A DNA stretch of 64,000 nt from Epiperipatus broadwayi (GCA_028023455.1 JAQFVV010012975.1:232106-296105), one strand, 5' to 3'. Positions 37,831 through 51,280 are shown, counted from the stretch's first letter. Made by a program: numbers and translations. The notes: generated from the sequence alone by a model not told the origin.

Positions 37831-37865
37831 TGGTCACTGAAGAGACCCACAGGTTGAAACCGGTA
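37831..37865 (+). ncRNA. Hammerhead ribozyme motif 2, stem I broken
   Basis: CTGAAGA (37837-37843), stem II GACC-CACA-GGTT, GAA (37856-37858), stem III ACC/GGT (37859-37864), then A at the cleavage position. Core intact. The sequence on either side does not pair into a normal stem I because the repeat was broken right after the core. Confidence 0.55.
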
Positions 37866-37933
37866 TAAACAAGCTTTTTTTATTATGATAAATGCTACTA
37901 CAAGAGAAGACATTCAAATCATTTTTATATTAG

Positions 37934-37996
37934 ATTGTTCCCATCCCCAGACCAGTTTTGACCTATGGGTCTCTTCAGTGAGGAGTTGGGACATTA
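37934..37996 (-). ncRNA. Hammerhead ribozyme motif 3, core mutated
   Basis: On the minus strand: CTGAAGA (plus 37972-37978), stem II GACC-CATA-GGTC, then AAA in place of GAA, stem III ACT/GGT, C. The G12-to-A change should abolish cleavage by the known chemistry of the family. Confidence 0.65.
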
Positions 37997-38343
37997 GATT
38001 CAAAAAACCAACTCAAGCTAAGCATTTATCTAAAAGGTAATTCTCAAGAAAATCTAAACCTTTAGACATCTGCATGTCTTTAAAGACAGCTCTCCAACTG
38101 AAAAAATTATATGGGTCTGAACTTAATTCAGATACTCCATATATTAATATGCTTAGCCATTTAATTTAGCCAAAGCCCCAACAGTAAAATAATAATAGAA
38201 ATAACAAAAAGTCAGATGTCACATGACTTATATATAGCTTGCATTTATCAATATGTAAACTTAAGAGCATGCTAATGCTCTAAACAAGCTTTTTTTATTA
38301 TGATAAATGCTACTACAAGAGAAAGCATTCAAATGATCTTTAG

Positions 38344-38397
38344 GGACAACTCCTCACTGAAGAGACCCATAGGTCGAAACCAGTCTGGGGATGGGGA
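38344..38397 (+). ncRNA. Hammerhead ribozyme motif 4
   Basis: CTGAAGA (38357-38363), stem II GACC-CATA-GGTC (38364-38375), GAA (38376-38378), stem III ACC/AGT with one mismatch, cleavage C at 38385. Stem I pairs 38351-38356 (TCCTCA) with 38386-38391 (TGGGGA), six pairs with one wobble. All core bases present. Confidence 0.68.
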
Positions 38398-38560
38398 CAA
38401 TCTAAGATAAAGATGATTTGAATGCCTTCTTTTGTAGTAGCATTTATCATAATAAAAAAAGTTTGTTTAGAGCGTTAGCCTGCTTTTAAGTTTACATATT
38501 CGTAAATGCAAGCTATATATAAGTCATGTGACATCTGACTTTTTGTTATATATATATATA

Positions 38561-41500
38561 TTAGTGAAAAATATAAAGCTTAATAGAACTGATTTAAAAA
38601 TTTCTTTGTCTTCTTCTAGGTGACTTGATTGTCTTGGTTTGCATTTTGTATTTACTTGATACTTGCATTTAAAGTAAGTTAATGATAAGAACTTGTAATA
38701 TTTTACATTGCTTATTGCCCCTATTTTTTATTGTATTAAAAAAAATGCTCTTTCCCATCCATGGATTTAGATCAGATGTGTTTAACCTGTAAGAAATCAA
38801 CAAATAATATATCAAGTTTCGTAAAGTGTGATTAAAAATAATATTAATCCTTATTTATTTAAAAATAATTCTAGAAATTATCTTTAAGTTAAATCAAAAG
38901 CCATTTATTTAATTAATTTTCAATTATTAAATAAAATATAAAAAACGTTTTGCATTTTAGTGTGACATAGCATTTATATTTTTTATTAAAAAAAAAAAAA
39001 AAATGGAGTAAAGATAACATGTAAGTAAAACGTGTAACAAACATTTTTTTTTAAGAAAATAATAACAAAACGAATTAAACCTAAATTTTTTCCATAAGTC
39101 AAACTGCAAGATTTGTGATATTTTAACAACAACATGACTGGCTGAATTTAGATAATCTGTTCAAGTTTTGCCAACCAGGAATCAAATCACTGATAATCTT
39201 CTCAAATATCTACAATTAAAATCTATCAGAACGATTAACCTTAAAAGTAGAAGTAATAGTTAAAAGGTCGGTGTATTTGAAATACTCTAATACTTACAAA
39301 CTGTTAACATTAAATAAATATCTTAATTCCATAATTTCTTTGGATAACTATATTATATGTGCATCACAAAGTTTTATACTAATTTAATTTATAAAATCTT
39401 AAATCATAATTTTAAAATGTATTATAATATTATGCATATGAGGAGTGAAATTCTATTTTAATATATGTGTGTGTCAGTAGCTGAATAATAAGGAACTGAT
39501 TATCCTTTTTGAACTTATATTATCAATAATGTACATACTATTTGATTTTTGTATTATTGAAAAAATGATAACAGCTGTTGAACAGCTAACTAAAGAAAAC
39601 TATTTTTGACCTCCATAGCCAATGTTGAATTATTAGATTATTAATTTGTCTAATTATTATTTCTAGTTTTTGATGTTGAAAAAACAAATTAAGATAATAT
39701 AAATATAAAGTTGGAATAATGCTTGATATAGGATGTAGAATTCAGTAACTTATAAGCGATATTCTCATTAAAACTCTACATATGGTGCTTATAAAAACTA
39801 TCTTGTCTATTCATAGAAGCCATGTAAGATTCCAATAATTTAGGAAGTTCACAATAATTGGAAACAAAAGGAATATTCACACTTCTAAAGTTTTGCTGTA
39901 TAGTTATAAAATTATTATTTAATATGATGTACACTAATTGTTAAAGATTTGCTATATTTTTTTTATGGGTGAATATTTACTATATCCAAAATGTTGTACT
40001 TTAATTTAATGTTTATTTGAATAAGAATGTATTTATTTTGATCTTATTTTCATATGAACTTATGTGAGAAGTTCATGATATGTACTTTTACTATGATCAG
40101 TTTAAATTCAAGGGATCGAAGGGAATAATTAATTGAGAAAACACTGTTTGTGAGAAGTTAGGAATTATTGGTGAATTTATAATGTGTGTCAATATTATAT
40201 GAATTATTTCTATGAGTCTTTCCAGGGTTTTGTGCCTTTACTTACTTATGTCATATTTATTACATTATTATTATGCTCACATTTTAAGCAAAGTCAGTCA
40301 TTATCTCAGTTGTTCTTTAGTATGAACACTTTTCATTATTATCTGAACTCATGTCTGCTAAAGTGCTGGTGTATTCTGAGTTAGCAGAATAATTGAGGAG
40401 GATGATTTTACATTTTGATTTGAAGTAAATATTAATACTACTTTGCAATTGTTAAATGGCATTAATCTGTGCTGATGGTTAATCTGCAGAATAATTATTT
40501 GCAATTTTCTGTATTTTGCACTCATTCCTGCACTTATACTTGTTGCTTGATGGTGGTCTATAAACCCACAGGGCATTCAGTATTGTGCTATTCCTATGTG
40601 TAGATGTAAGCATCCACAAGAATACCATCTTATTTCACAAATATAGATTTGGGCAAAGTCTTTATGTGCTATGATGTTAAAATTATATTTTTTTCATTTA
40701 TGGGCATAACCTGTAAGTTCAGTCATAAGGTATAACAGTGAAACCAATCCAAATTGTACCTATAATGTATCACATGTTTGTTTACATAATATTTTAGGTG
40801 ATATGATGATTGAATTTTCACTTTGGTTCAGTATTTCATTATGGCTAACTTTCACAAATATTCCATTATTTGTTGATTATTATTATGAGTTTATAGTATA
40901 GGTTCTGAAACTGGCACATTGGATATTTCATGACTTGATGATGAACTCCATTCTTTTTTCTCAGGGCTGAAATTAAGTCAATTTATAGTAAAATCTTGTT
41001 ATTGTGTTTATTAGAAAACTGTTTACATTATCCATTTATTGAAGCAAATAGATGGAATGGTATTTTATGTATTTAGTTTATTTTATTTTTTTGTTTATTT
41101 ATTTATTTATTTATTATATTGAAACATTATATAATCAATTATTTGTTAATGAAAAAATTGTTAATAAATGTTAACTTATAATTTAACCTGCTATGCCATT
41201 GCTATTTGTGATTCACAAAACCGGAAAATCCTACATATTGAGTACAGCATACATTAGATCACATATTGTCACTAATAGGGCATATAAGTCTTACTAATAT
41301 TCTGGGGAAAATATTTGAATGCCTTTGTTCTCTGGTACATTTACCTCTTCCATTCCTTTCCCTTTGCTTTGTTAATTCTAGAATATAATACAAAATTGAT
41401 TGTTTTTATAAAGTCATAGATAAATTTACTAGATAATGGTATGTGAGAGTTTGTTCTCTTAATGTGATTATTTGCAATTCATCAAATATAAGAAGAATCT

Positions 41501-42121
41501 CACTGTTATTTATTTAATTATAAATTTAAATTAATGAGGAAAGAACCCGAGTTTCCTATGCTTCCTTATTATTGCAAAACTCATACCTAGACTAGCATTC
41601 GTACCACAGTTCTAAGTCTATGTGAATTATAATAAATCATGTTATAGTGATAATTATTGCTTTCTTGTTAATAACTTCTATCTACCATGTAACAACTAAT
41701 ATAGACCTGGGAAATCATACAAGCCATTCTGAAAGTGTAGTCATTAATAGTTTCACAAATTATAACATATTGCCCATGTTCGGCCATAAGGTCTCATGCA
41801 AATGAAAATCGCAGATTAAGGATTTGAAGGATAATAAAAATTACATAATTATAATTTCTTAGGTAATCTAACATACTTTCTCATACTGCTATGATGTGAT
41901 TTTGCAGTGTACCCTGGCTGTGTCCACATTAGATTATAACAATTTCATGCTATACTATTACTGTTGTCTGTTGTGACCTGATCAGATTTTTCAGTTACAA
42001 TATATATCCAAAGCCAAAAATTAGCCCTATTAATATAATAAAAAATTACATCAAATTTCAGAATTTAAATCTAGCCAAAATTTATATATATATATATATA
42101 TATAAATTTTAGATTTAAATT

Positions 42122-42176
<55 letters not shown>

Positions 42177-43773
42177 AATTGTTATGTAGTAATGACAGAC
42201 TTTCCACGTGTAAACTAACACAAACACAAAATAAATATATATTAATTAACTATTTTATAATTCTATCTTACTTTCTATTTACATTTAATATCGTAAAAAT
42301 TTTTGAATAAGTTAGTAGCTTAAGTATCATAAATTTTCAATACTAGACTTAATGAAATTGTTTTTATTTCTTTGGTAGACACAATCTTAACTTTTTTTTT
42401 TTTTACTTTACCTTTATGTACTTTTTACTTTTCATTTACGTTTAAACTCATTTGATTTATATATAACTAAAAACATTACACGAAATTCAGAATTAATAAA
42501 GTATGCAAAGTTATATATAGGTAAAAATAGTTAAAGCTTAAATTGCAAGAGAAAAAAATCATAAAAGTAGAATAATAAATAAGTAGATTAACTCTACAAA
42601 ACCTCTATCCATGAAAGAATTGCAGATCATAAGGTTATGTTTGCACAACTTACAATTGTCTCTATGAAAATTTTAAAATAAATAAGTAAATTTAAAAATA
42701 ATTAATTATTGAAAATGTATAATTCTGAAGCTATGAACTTGTTTAAAAATTATATTGATATTATAGGTAATTGGAATATGGCAAACAGTTATGAAATAGA
42801 AGTGTAGTATATATTTATTTTGTGTTTGTGTTATTTTACACTTGAAGTCTTTTGGTTGTTAATTTTAAACACTACTCACTTGATGAATGAAGTCATCATG
42901 CAAGAATGAAAACAAAGGATTGTGAACACCAACTTTCATAATAAAGAGGTCATCACAAACAAACTTTTAGCTCCAGCTATGAAACAAACCAGGAAGGTGA
43001 AGATGACATCAGGAGAAACCAATTGAATTCGAATGAACTCATGGTCCCAAGACTCTACAACAACTTACCAGTAAGCTAAGATTAACTATTTCCAATTGTG
43101 ACTAAATTAACATTTGCAAAACATTTTTCAATAAGCTTATAATATAATCATGATAGAGTCATTCCCTCACTTTTGATATATGTTTTTGATCCATAAATGA
43201 GAGAAATGGACTGTTAATTATGTAAAATGATTACCTGAATTAGCATGCAAGTCTTTTTTAATTAATAATGATAATTTAGCATTAAATATTTTAATTGTAA
43301 AATAAAATATTTGCCTATAAGATCACTTTTATCTGTAAATTATTAATTTTAGTTATTCATTTTAGTAATAAGACTTGAATGTATCAATTACCTTTGCTAA
43401 TATGGTGATTATTTAAAACCTAAGAAAATGTCATAGAAATTTTTTAAATGACAATGAACTAAAATATCCATCTTTTTTTTTAGTACTTTTCTTAATTTAT
43501 GATATGATATGCAATATGATGGGTGAGCAAATTCTTGTAGAATTCTGGTGCCCTTGTTAAAATAAATAAAAAGCTGATTCCATTGGCAGCGTAAGGCATA
43601 ATAAATAGTAAGCCAGTTGATCAAGAAATATAGTTATGTCTTGGGAAATAGGAACAAGATATTTCCCTTCTCCATAGCTTGATTAACTTTCACTTTATAA
43701 TGTGTAAAAAAAGTCCTATCAAAACCTAGTAAAATGTGAAAAACATTATGATATATATATATATAAGAATGTA
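38561..43773. other. AT-rich non-coding sequence
   Basis: No gene is supported. Short frames (40184-40384, 40358-40576) show no known domain. T-rich TTTA repeats occur at about 41093-41115. Confidence 0.45.
42063..42172. repeat. Inverted repeat around a TA array, then a second TA array
   Basis: ATTTAAATCTA...AAAATTTATATA is mirrored by TATAAATTTTAGATTTAAAT (to 42119), with TA repeats in the loop. A second TA array runs at about 42124-42172. Confidence 0.85.
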
Positions 43774-44739
43774 CACATGGGTCTCATTTTATGTGGTAGA
43801 TAGATTCCACAGAAAACCCACATTAAAAAAAAAATGCACAAAAAATAGACTTAAATTACCTTGAAAAATGGGGGATAGGGTCTGTAATTTTCAGAATCCA
43901 CATAAAAGCAAAGCAACAAAGAAAAATTACTTTAAAATTCACATTAAAAAAATAAGCAAATAAAGTATGACTAATAAAAAATTTCAAATATTTGAAAAAA
44001 AATAATACAAGCCAAACTTTTTTGATTAACTACAATATTTAATTTTACACTTTTCATACATATTTTAATCATTACCACTAGCGTTCGTAAACTGGAAAGA
44101 AATCAGATTCAATGTGATGTAATGTATTGTAGCTTCTTCTTAAACAAAGTCAAGAATCTCTCAGCAATTATGCCCGGAGAAACCTGTTAGCCACTTTATT
44201 TTTATTTGTGATGTGATGTACAACTAGTACCATTTTCAATCTTGGGCTATGTTAATGGTTTTCTGTTTCTATATTAAAAAAATGAGATTGTAATCAAAAC
44301 AAAATAATTATACATTATCATTAGAAAGATTATTTTCAGTTTATAAAATCTTCATTTTTTTATTTTAAAAATCTAAAAGATTATTTATTTCTGTTATATA
44401 TAACAAAATATACATTTTAAAATTTAATTGTTTTGAATATTTATTGTGATATTTTTATATGTAAGTATAAAACTATTATTATTATTTACTCATTAGTATA
44501 AATAGGTTATTTACATAGAAGCTAAAATTCTAAACACAGCCTCAGGCTATATTCATGTTAGCTACTAATATAAGTTTATATTTAAAAAAAAAGTATTTCA
44601 AATGAAAATAAATTATTAATAATTTAAATTTCTTGATATCTAATAAATATTGTGAAATATGAAAGATAATAAGAAGAAACATGAATCGCACAACTTCAAA
44701 ATCATATTAAAATAATCCGCATAAAACGAGACTCAGGCG
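43774..44739 (+). mobile_element. pogo/Tigger-like MITE, copy A
   Basis: Starts CACATGGGTCTCATTTTATG and ends CATAAAACGAGACTCAGGCG, inverted termini of about 24 bp, with TA on both sides (43772-43773, 44740-44741) as the target duplication. No transposase ORF. The copy at 48425-49457 has the same ends and internal matches in the opposite orientation. TA target and a C-x-C-x-TG-x-GTCTCGTTTTAT terminus resemble Tigger/pogo elements; family assignment is inferred. Confidence 0.82.
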
Positions 44740-44741
44740 TA

Positions 44742-46287
44742 TATATGTTTTTGGCAAAAAAAAAAAAAAAGTAAAGCATCAATTTAATGAGTTGTATATT
44801 TTCTTATAAATAAATAAATGAAATACGGAGTACAAAATCTGCTGCAGTCCTTTATATTGATAACCTTATAACTCATCAGAATACATAACTACTTCCTAAA
44901 GACATATATGCAAAATATTTCTTTTTATCTACTTAAAATTATTTAAGTCATTTCATAATATTTACATTTACAAAATGCAATATGAAACTTTTTAGTGTTT
45001 GTCAGGACTCCTGCATTATTTTTATGGTTTGTAGAATTTCCAGAAACTCTGAGATTTTGCTAAATCAATGCACTTGAAAATTCTAAAACAGTTAAATGAA
45101 ATCCACTTATCTTTATTTATTTTTTGTCATCTTATATAATTTCTTAAATCAATGCTCATTATAATCTATCTCTTACAAAGTGAATCTTCTCATAATCATT
45201 TTATATTCTGATCACTTGAAGTTGATGTACAAAGGTATTTTTCAGATTTGAACTAAAATTATAAATCAAAGTCAGAATTCTTCAAATTTAATCTATACTA
45301 AACGGGTTTATAGAATCAGAAGCCTATTTATAATCTATTAATAAGGTTGATTTCTTTTTCATTTGCTTACTAAACAAAACATTTAATATTTCTCCAGATT
45401 TTATTTAAAAGTAGAGAAAACAAAGGACCTTTATTCCCATTATACCAAGGCATAAAGCAAAAACATATTTTTAAGTGAGATTATGCTTACATTTACATAT
45501 ATATTCTTTACATGTATATGCATAGCTCCTTTATAAATAATTTAAAATGAAGCATAAATTTAAGATAAAATTCATCACTCTTGGCAGATTCACGAAGAAA
45601 GTTAAGAATTCTTTGTTAAAATATTATTTGCGTCAGTAAAACGAAATTTTGTTTTTCTCGGTCATTTAAATTTCCGCATCATTTGATTAAATAGATTATT
45701 TTATATTTAACTTTAGTATAAATTGTCTCCATATGGGAGTTGTCATAAAATGTTAAAAATAATTATGTGGGATTTTAAGCATTTGACAGAAATGTTTAAT
45801 GTTATTGTAACAATCAACGACTATCTAGGGTATACATTTGTTAGATAGTTAAAAAGAAAATATATTTTAAAAAAATCTCTGTAAAATTCAAGATGCAAAA
45901 AGGATTTTGAATATATATATAATCGTTAAAAGTTAAAAAAAAAAGCATATTTTGATTCACCTATGTGTGTGTGTCTGATTGCTTGTTATATATTAATATT
46001 TCGCCTATTCTCCGAATATAAGTAGATGATATCCAGTAATGCTATTATGATAACAGCGATTAATTAATTTTCTTGAAAACATACAAAAGTGATATTACTG
46101 CATATTATATAACAGGTAAGTAGACACTAGATATAACTAGAAAATATACACTTATACACATGGTTGCAAAATTAAATTTGAATTTATAAATAAAATAACA
46201 CCTTTTGATTTCATTATAAAACATAAAAATAAAATAATCGTAATATTTGTATTTTCTATTAAATACTCAATGTTATTGCTAAATCGG

Positions 46288-46344
<57 letters not shown>

Positions 46345-46684
46345 CATGATAAAAAAGTTTTTTATCAACTTACTATCAGTCATTAATGCAAATTTATTAG
46401 CCTTTATCTTTAAGACCAAAAAAAACAAACTTTTTTTATTATTATTATTATTAGATAAAGAATAGTTTTTACCTTACCTTTGAGAAACCAGTTTAATTTT
46501 ACCGTTAGCAATACCAATAAAAATGTTTATATCGTTTGTCTTCAAAAGATCTTTTTTTATTATTTTCTAATTCCTATTTATACTTAATCACACAACAAAT
46601 GGAGAATAGCTTTTAAGTAGGAATGCTGTTTAATTTTGTTAAAAGCAAAATGAAAATACATCTACTCTATTTCATGCAACCAAT
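44742..46684. other. AT-rich non-coding sequence
   Basis: Nothing recognised beyond a TA/TG microsatellite at 46289-46344. Confidence 0.45.
46289..46344. repeat. (TA)n then (TG)n microsatellite
   Basis: TA to about 46327, then TG to about 46344. Confidence 0.95.
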
Positions 46685-47413
46685 GCAAATGAACAGACAC
46701 ATGCATATGTGGCAAATATTACATAATATCCAATATCCGTATTTCATACTGAACAGGCACTCATTTATTGGTCCAGATCATCAGCTCCCATACACATCAA
46801 TGCACAGTTTATACTAAGATAGTAAATCTTCAAAGTTTAATGGACATGCTTTAATCCACCAACTCCTCAACATAGATCTATACCATTGAAAATATGATGA
46901 CGGAACACCCAAATGCCTTGTTGATGCTAAAATTATTATGCTGATGTTTACATTAAGTCACTTTGAATCGTCTTGTATAGGGTCTTATTCACTTAAATAC
47001 CCAAAAGAAGGATGGGTAGGATACAGGCTGAATATGTAATATTTGATTAAATACAAGTATAATTTTTTATACTTGAAATTGTAGATGTTATATAAAAGAC
47101 TTGGGCACAGTATATTAAGTTTATTTTACCTATCCACTCTATCTCATACATCATACATTCTGACCATCTCTCTTCTGTGTGTTTAAATGCATGATGTTTT
47201 ATACATGAAGTGTCAAAGTGATTTACAGTCAACCTGGGCATGACAATAATATTGATTGCCAACATGGGATTTGGTCAATCCATCATTAGATTTTCAATGG
47301 TATAGATTGATGAGGTATTGGAGGATGGAATTGATTGAAGCCTCTCCATTAAAATTTGAAGCTGTGATATCTTAATATAAATTGAGCACTGATATATATA
47401 TATATATATAGTG
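46685..47413. repeat. 0.7-kb interspersed repeat, copy A
   Basis: Begins GCAAATGAACAGACAC and ends in a short TA array (47393-47410) then GTG. It matches 51443-52323 almost base for base apart from the length of the terminal TA array. No ORF with a known domain. It could be a non-autonomous transposon or a segmental duplication; the shared start and shared microsatellite end favour a mobile repeat. Confidence 0.85.
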
Positions 47414-48424
47414 AAGCAGATGATATGATGCTCAGATCCTGCTTCACAGCCCACATCCAATCTCCTACCATCTAACTGTATTCAAACCTGCCTTTACGCA
47501 CGTATATACATAGCTAATAATATATATATATATATTTCTTTGCTCAGTATTATAACATAAATAATGGTAAACGTATGTATTTCAATTTAAAAATATTTTA
47601 TTTAATAATAATATCCTCATGTATATGCGGGCGTAAATAATAAATATATATGTATATTTCAATGTAGGAGATTGTGACTAAATTAATAGTTATATTATAT
47701 ATAAGGTATTATATATGAAACTTATTATTTTTTCATATATAATTTTGTAGCCAGAAATGATGCAATCTTGTTAAGAAGTCACTCGAAAAACAATTACCCG
47801 GAAAAACCCTTAGATTAAAATAAAAGATTACGAATTGGTAATAATAAAATAAACACATTAGTGAAAATTGTCCACGCTAGCTTGTTTAAAATAAAAAGTT
47901 ATATTTTAAAACAATCATTCGAGAAACTTATAACCAACTTGTGTAGTTTCAAAGATCTTACTAGATAAGAGTATCCAGTCAAACTATGCCATATGAAACT
48001 TAAGTGCTTAAACTGCTTCAGGTCCAGCAGTAGTTGCTAAGTTACAGCTTCAAATTAAAAGTATATATATTGCTGGATTTGAATCCACAAAGGAGAGGAG
48101 ACCATTAAATAACTATGTTGTTATAAATATTTCACACCAGTTTTAATTCTCACTCAATGTGTTGTGGGTAGGAAATTTCGCCTTGACCCTCCATTCTAAT
48201 ATGCTGTTCCCATGAACGAAGCTCTGCATCCTGTACTACTGAACTTTATGTATATTTTTCCAGTGAAAGTGAAATGCTATCTCTCAAATAATAATACTAT
48301 CCTAGATCTAGTGAAATAATACCAATGGACTGATTCCTAGTGAAATTGCTCTTCCAAATAATCAATGTAAAAGAACTTTGACCACTTATAATTCCTCAAT
48401 CTTGCCTTCTCTGTAATATTTATA
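47414..48424. other. AT-rich non-coding sequence
   Basis: No gene recognised. A TA tract lies at 47521-47535. A less AT-rich patch at 48000-48250 is unassigned. Confidence 0.45.
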
Positions 48425-49457
48425 CACATGGGTCTGTTTTTACACGGACTTATTTAACACGATTTTGAAGTTACGTGATTTGAAATTCACCGGAAGTCAA
48501 AGTCCGATAATGCGCTATTACTTTAAATAATAATTTTGTGCACTTATGCTGTATTGAAAGTAATAGCACATTATTGGAATTCGACTTTCATCTTAGTAAT
48601 TTCAATATTTTCAGTGCTTTATAATAGTAAGATTTTATGCAATAATGAAATTAAAATCATGATTTCCACATTTTATGTATACACACATTAAATTTTACAA
48701 GATTATAATGTAAATTTGTTCAAACATTGTGCATGTTAATTTTGCATTTTAAATCACATTCAGTTTTTGCTTTTTAAAAAAGAATGTAATCAATTATTAA
48801 TGATTTAATGTTTAGCAAGTTTATTTTTAAAAGGTCAGTAATAGCAATGAAATGAAATTTGATTTTTAAACAGAATTGAAAATTAAAAAATTAAAGACAA
48901 AAATAAGAATTTAATTTTTAGTTGTTAGTTTTTATTAAATTTTTCCCAGCAGTGGTGAATAAATGTCTTTTTATTATCGTAAGTCTAAGTTCATAAACAA
49001 TTAATAAAATCATTGTCTCAAAGATTAATTACATTGTCACCAGAAATCCATTGACTCAACATGAGTATGAAGTTAGCACTAGTTGTATTTCCTCAGTTTG
49101 CAAATGAATGTGTTTTTTGGCAAATATCGATAATAATTAAAACGTGTATAAAAAATGTAAATTATTCATAAAAATATATTATTTTGAATAAAATTAAATA
49201 TTATAGTTTAAAAAAGTTTGTTTTGTATCAATTTTTTTCAAATTTGAAATTTTTTATTAGTCATATTTTATTTCCTTATTTTTTTTTGGCGCGAATTTTA
49301 AAGTAATTTTACGTTGGTGCTTTGCTTTTACGCGAATTTTGAAAAATCACAGAGCACACACCCCTTTTTTCAATGTAAGTTACGTCTATTTTTGCACAAT
49401 TTTATTTGCGTGTGTTTTCTGAGGAACCTATCTATCACGTAAAACGAGACCCAGGTG
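48425..49457 (-). mobile_element. pogo/Tigger-like MITE, copy B
   Basis: Inverted relative of copy A: starts CACATGGGTCTGTTTTTAC, ends GTAAAACGAGACCCAGGTG, with TA at 48423-48424 and 49458-49459. The right subterminal region (about 49290-49440), read on the minus strand, matches the left of copy A (AAAGCAAAGCA, AAAATAGAC). It has a larger interior than copy A and no transposase ORF. Confidence 0.82.
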
Positions 49458-49459
49458 TA

Positions 49460-50219
49460 TTTTAAATCATCTATATTACATGTCTTCAAATATGTATTCT
49501 ATAACTCTATATAACTAATCTATATTAAGCCTCCTATATAATGTTTTTCTTTTCTTTTATTTCCAAGCGGCAAACAATTTTCAATTTGATTTATGTATTT
49601 ATATTTTAAAAAAGAAATGCCAATAGTATTCTAAAATCACAAGCATATAATTCATTTTTGTTTCCCCACCCATCATTTACTGAATAAATAATTTATAATT
49701 TGATCAAAAAAAGTCTTATTCGACTTGCCCAGGTGCTCGCGATTTTAGAAAAATAAACTAATTATATTTTTATGTTTTCTGTAGAAAAACAGATTGACAT
49801 CTGTTTTTTTTTCACATTTTCCTTCCTAAATAATGTGCTATCTTTTATTCTTAAATTATATTATATATGTAAAACCCATATTAGCTATTACCACCACCCA
49901 CTTATTTTGTAATCATTTATATATTTTCACAAGGGTATTGATTAACCAAAATTGAGATTTATTAAATGTGTAAAAAGTAATGAATAATATTAAGTAACAT
50001 AATGTAAGGGGGAGGGGGATCTTGGGATCTTAGTTTTATATTTAAGTATTATTATTACCCATGTTTGCTTAGTGAAGCCATATCATTACGCCGAATGTTT
50101 CATAATTTATGGGCAATAAATACGTTTCGATAATCTTTAATCTTTAGAATTATATTTTTCTTATATTATTAAGCCTTACGTGCATAAGGCCATTTTGTTT
50201 ATATATATATATATATATG
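49460..50219. other. AT-rich non-coding sequence
   Basis: Nothing recognised; ends in a short TA array at about 50201-50218. Confidence 0.45.
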
Positions 50220-50600
50220 TTCGTGCTTCTTTCTCACATGGAGGCATCCATGAAGTCAGGCCCCATCACCGTTCTTTATGTTCTTAAACCAGGCTGTAAA
50301 ACCACCCTGGGGACATCCTTGGTCTTATGTGCATGCTTTATACGGGGATCACTCTGGAAAATCCAACCCAATAATGTCATTGCCGACCACTCTTTGTCAT
50401 CCATGATTCGCCTGTACTTCATTCCAGGGAATCTTGGACTCTTTTGTTCATCAAACCAACCCTGCCTACATTTGCAGAGGAAATCGGTCCACTTCATTAT
50501 TAAAAATCCATGAAGCACACTCCAGGAACCATAATTGGACCAACCCAATCAGCCACCATGCATGCACTGCCTTTCAGTGTCTTATTAGTTGCCCAGAAAT
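50220..50600 (-). other. Unidentified less AT-rich segment with overlapping open frames
   Basis: Both strands stay open for about 90 codons here (plus 50217-50513, minus 50276-50548), in sequence clearly less AT-rich than its surroundings. The minus frame contains FDEQKSPRFPGMKYRRIMDD and KEWSAMTLLGWIFQ and reads like real protein, but I do not recognise a family. On the minus strand the segment runs into a TA array, as a retrotransposed copy might. It could be a fragment of a transposon protein, a retrocopy, or an interspersed repeat. Confidence 0.35.
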
Positions 50601-50940
50601 AGTCATAAGCCGTAATGAGATGATTTCTTTAAACAGACATATTTCCATTAGTTTTATATACGTATTAATGTGATAGATTTATTATCATTTATATAACTAT
50701 TCATTACCCACCCCACACATTAATTATCTATAACTCCAAATTAATAATCACATTGAATGTAACCAAATATAATATCTGCTTGTAAAATTATTATCCTTTT
50801 AAATTAATTAAATGTTCTTTCATCTCTGGGGGTGTAATAGTATTCCAACAAGGTATTCTAATAGCGCTAATTCATTTAATCACAAATATATATATTATTG
50901 GCATAGACGCAATTATAATGTTATCGTTAAATATGAATCA

Positions 50941-50976
<36 letters not shown>

Positions 50977-51280
50977 ATACTCATGAGGCTAGCATCGGCT
51001 AAATAACCTGACATAATTTTATTATTAATAAATCTTAAATATATATATATATTAAACTCGAACCATTGCTTTCTTTTAGTTAAGTTAAAATATTAAGTTA
51101 TTACTTATGCTAAATATGACTAGATGATCTCCGCTCAATACATAATTAATATGCTAGGTCACAAGCCTTCATTGCTCATAAAATATAGTTAGTTATTAAG
51201 TTATTCTATCATAACTTTAGCCTAGAGTCTTTTTTTGTGTCTCCAATGATCGATGCCAGTGGGTGAGAAGTAAATTAATC
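50601..51280. other. AT-rich non-coding sequence
   Basis: Contains a TA array at 50944-50973 and nothing else recognisable. Confidence 0.45.

Larger units (their letters stand above)
37682..38560. mobile_element. Hammerhead-bearing repeat cluster, subfamily 1
   Basis: The cluster contains copies of one repeat in both orientations: AAACAAGC followed by a T run and ATTATGATAAATGCTACTAC at about 37708, 37866 and 38284 (plus), and its inverse near 38440. Each is linked to a hammerhead motif. The cluster shares TCAGATGTCACATGACTTAT (about 38212; inverse near 38522) and AATTCAGATACTCCATATAT (about 38126) with the 55-kb cluster, so the two are related. It ends in a short TA array. No protein is encoded. 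Retrozyme-like or a Penelope LTR fragment, with insertions and inversions. Confidence 0.72.
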
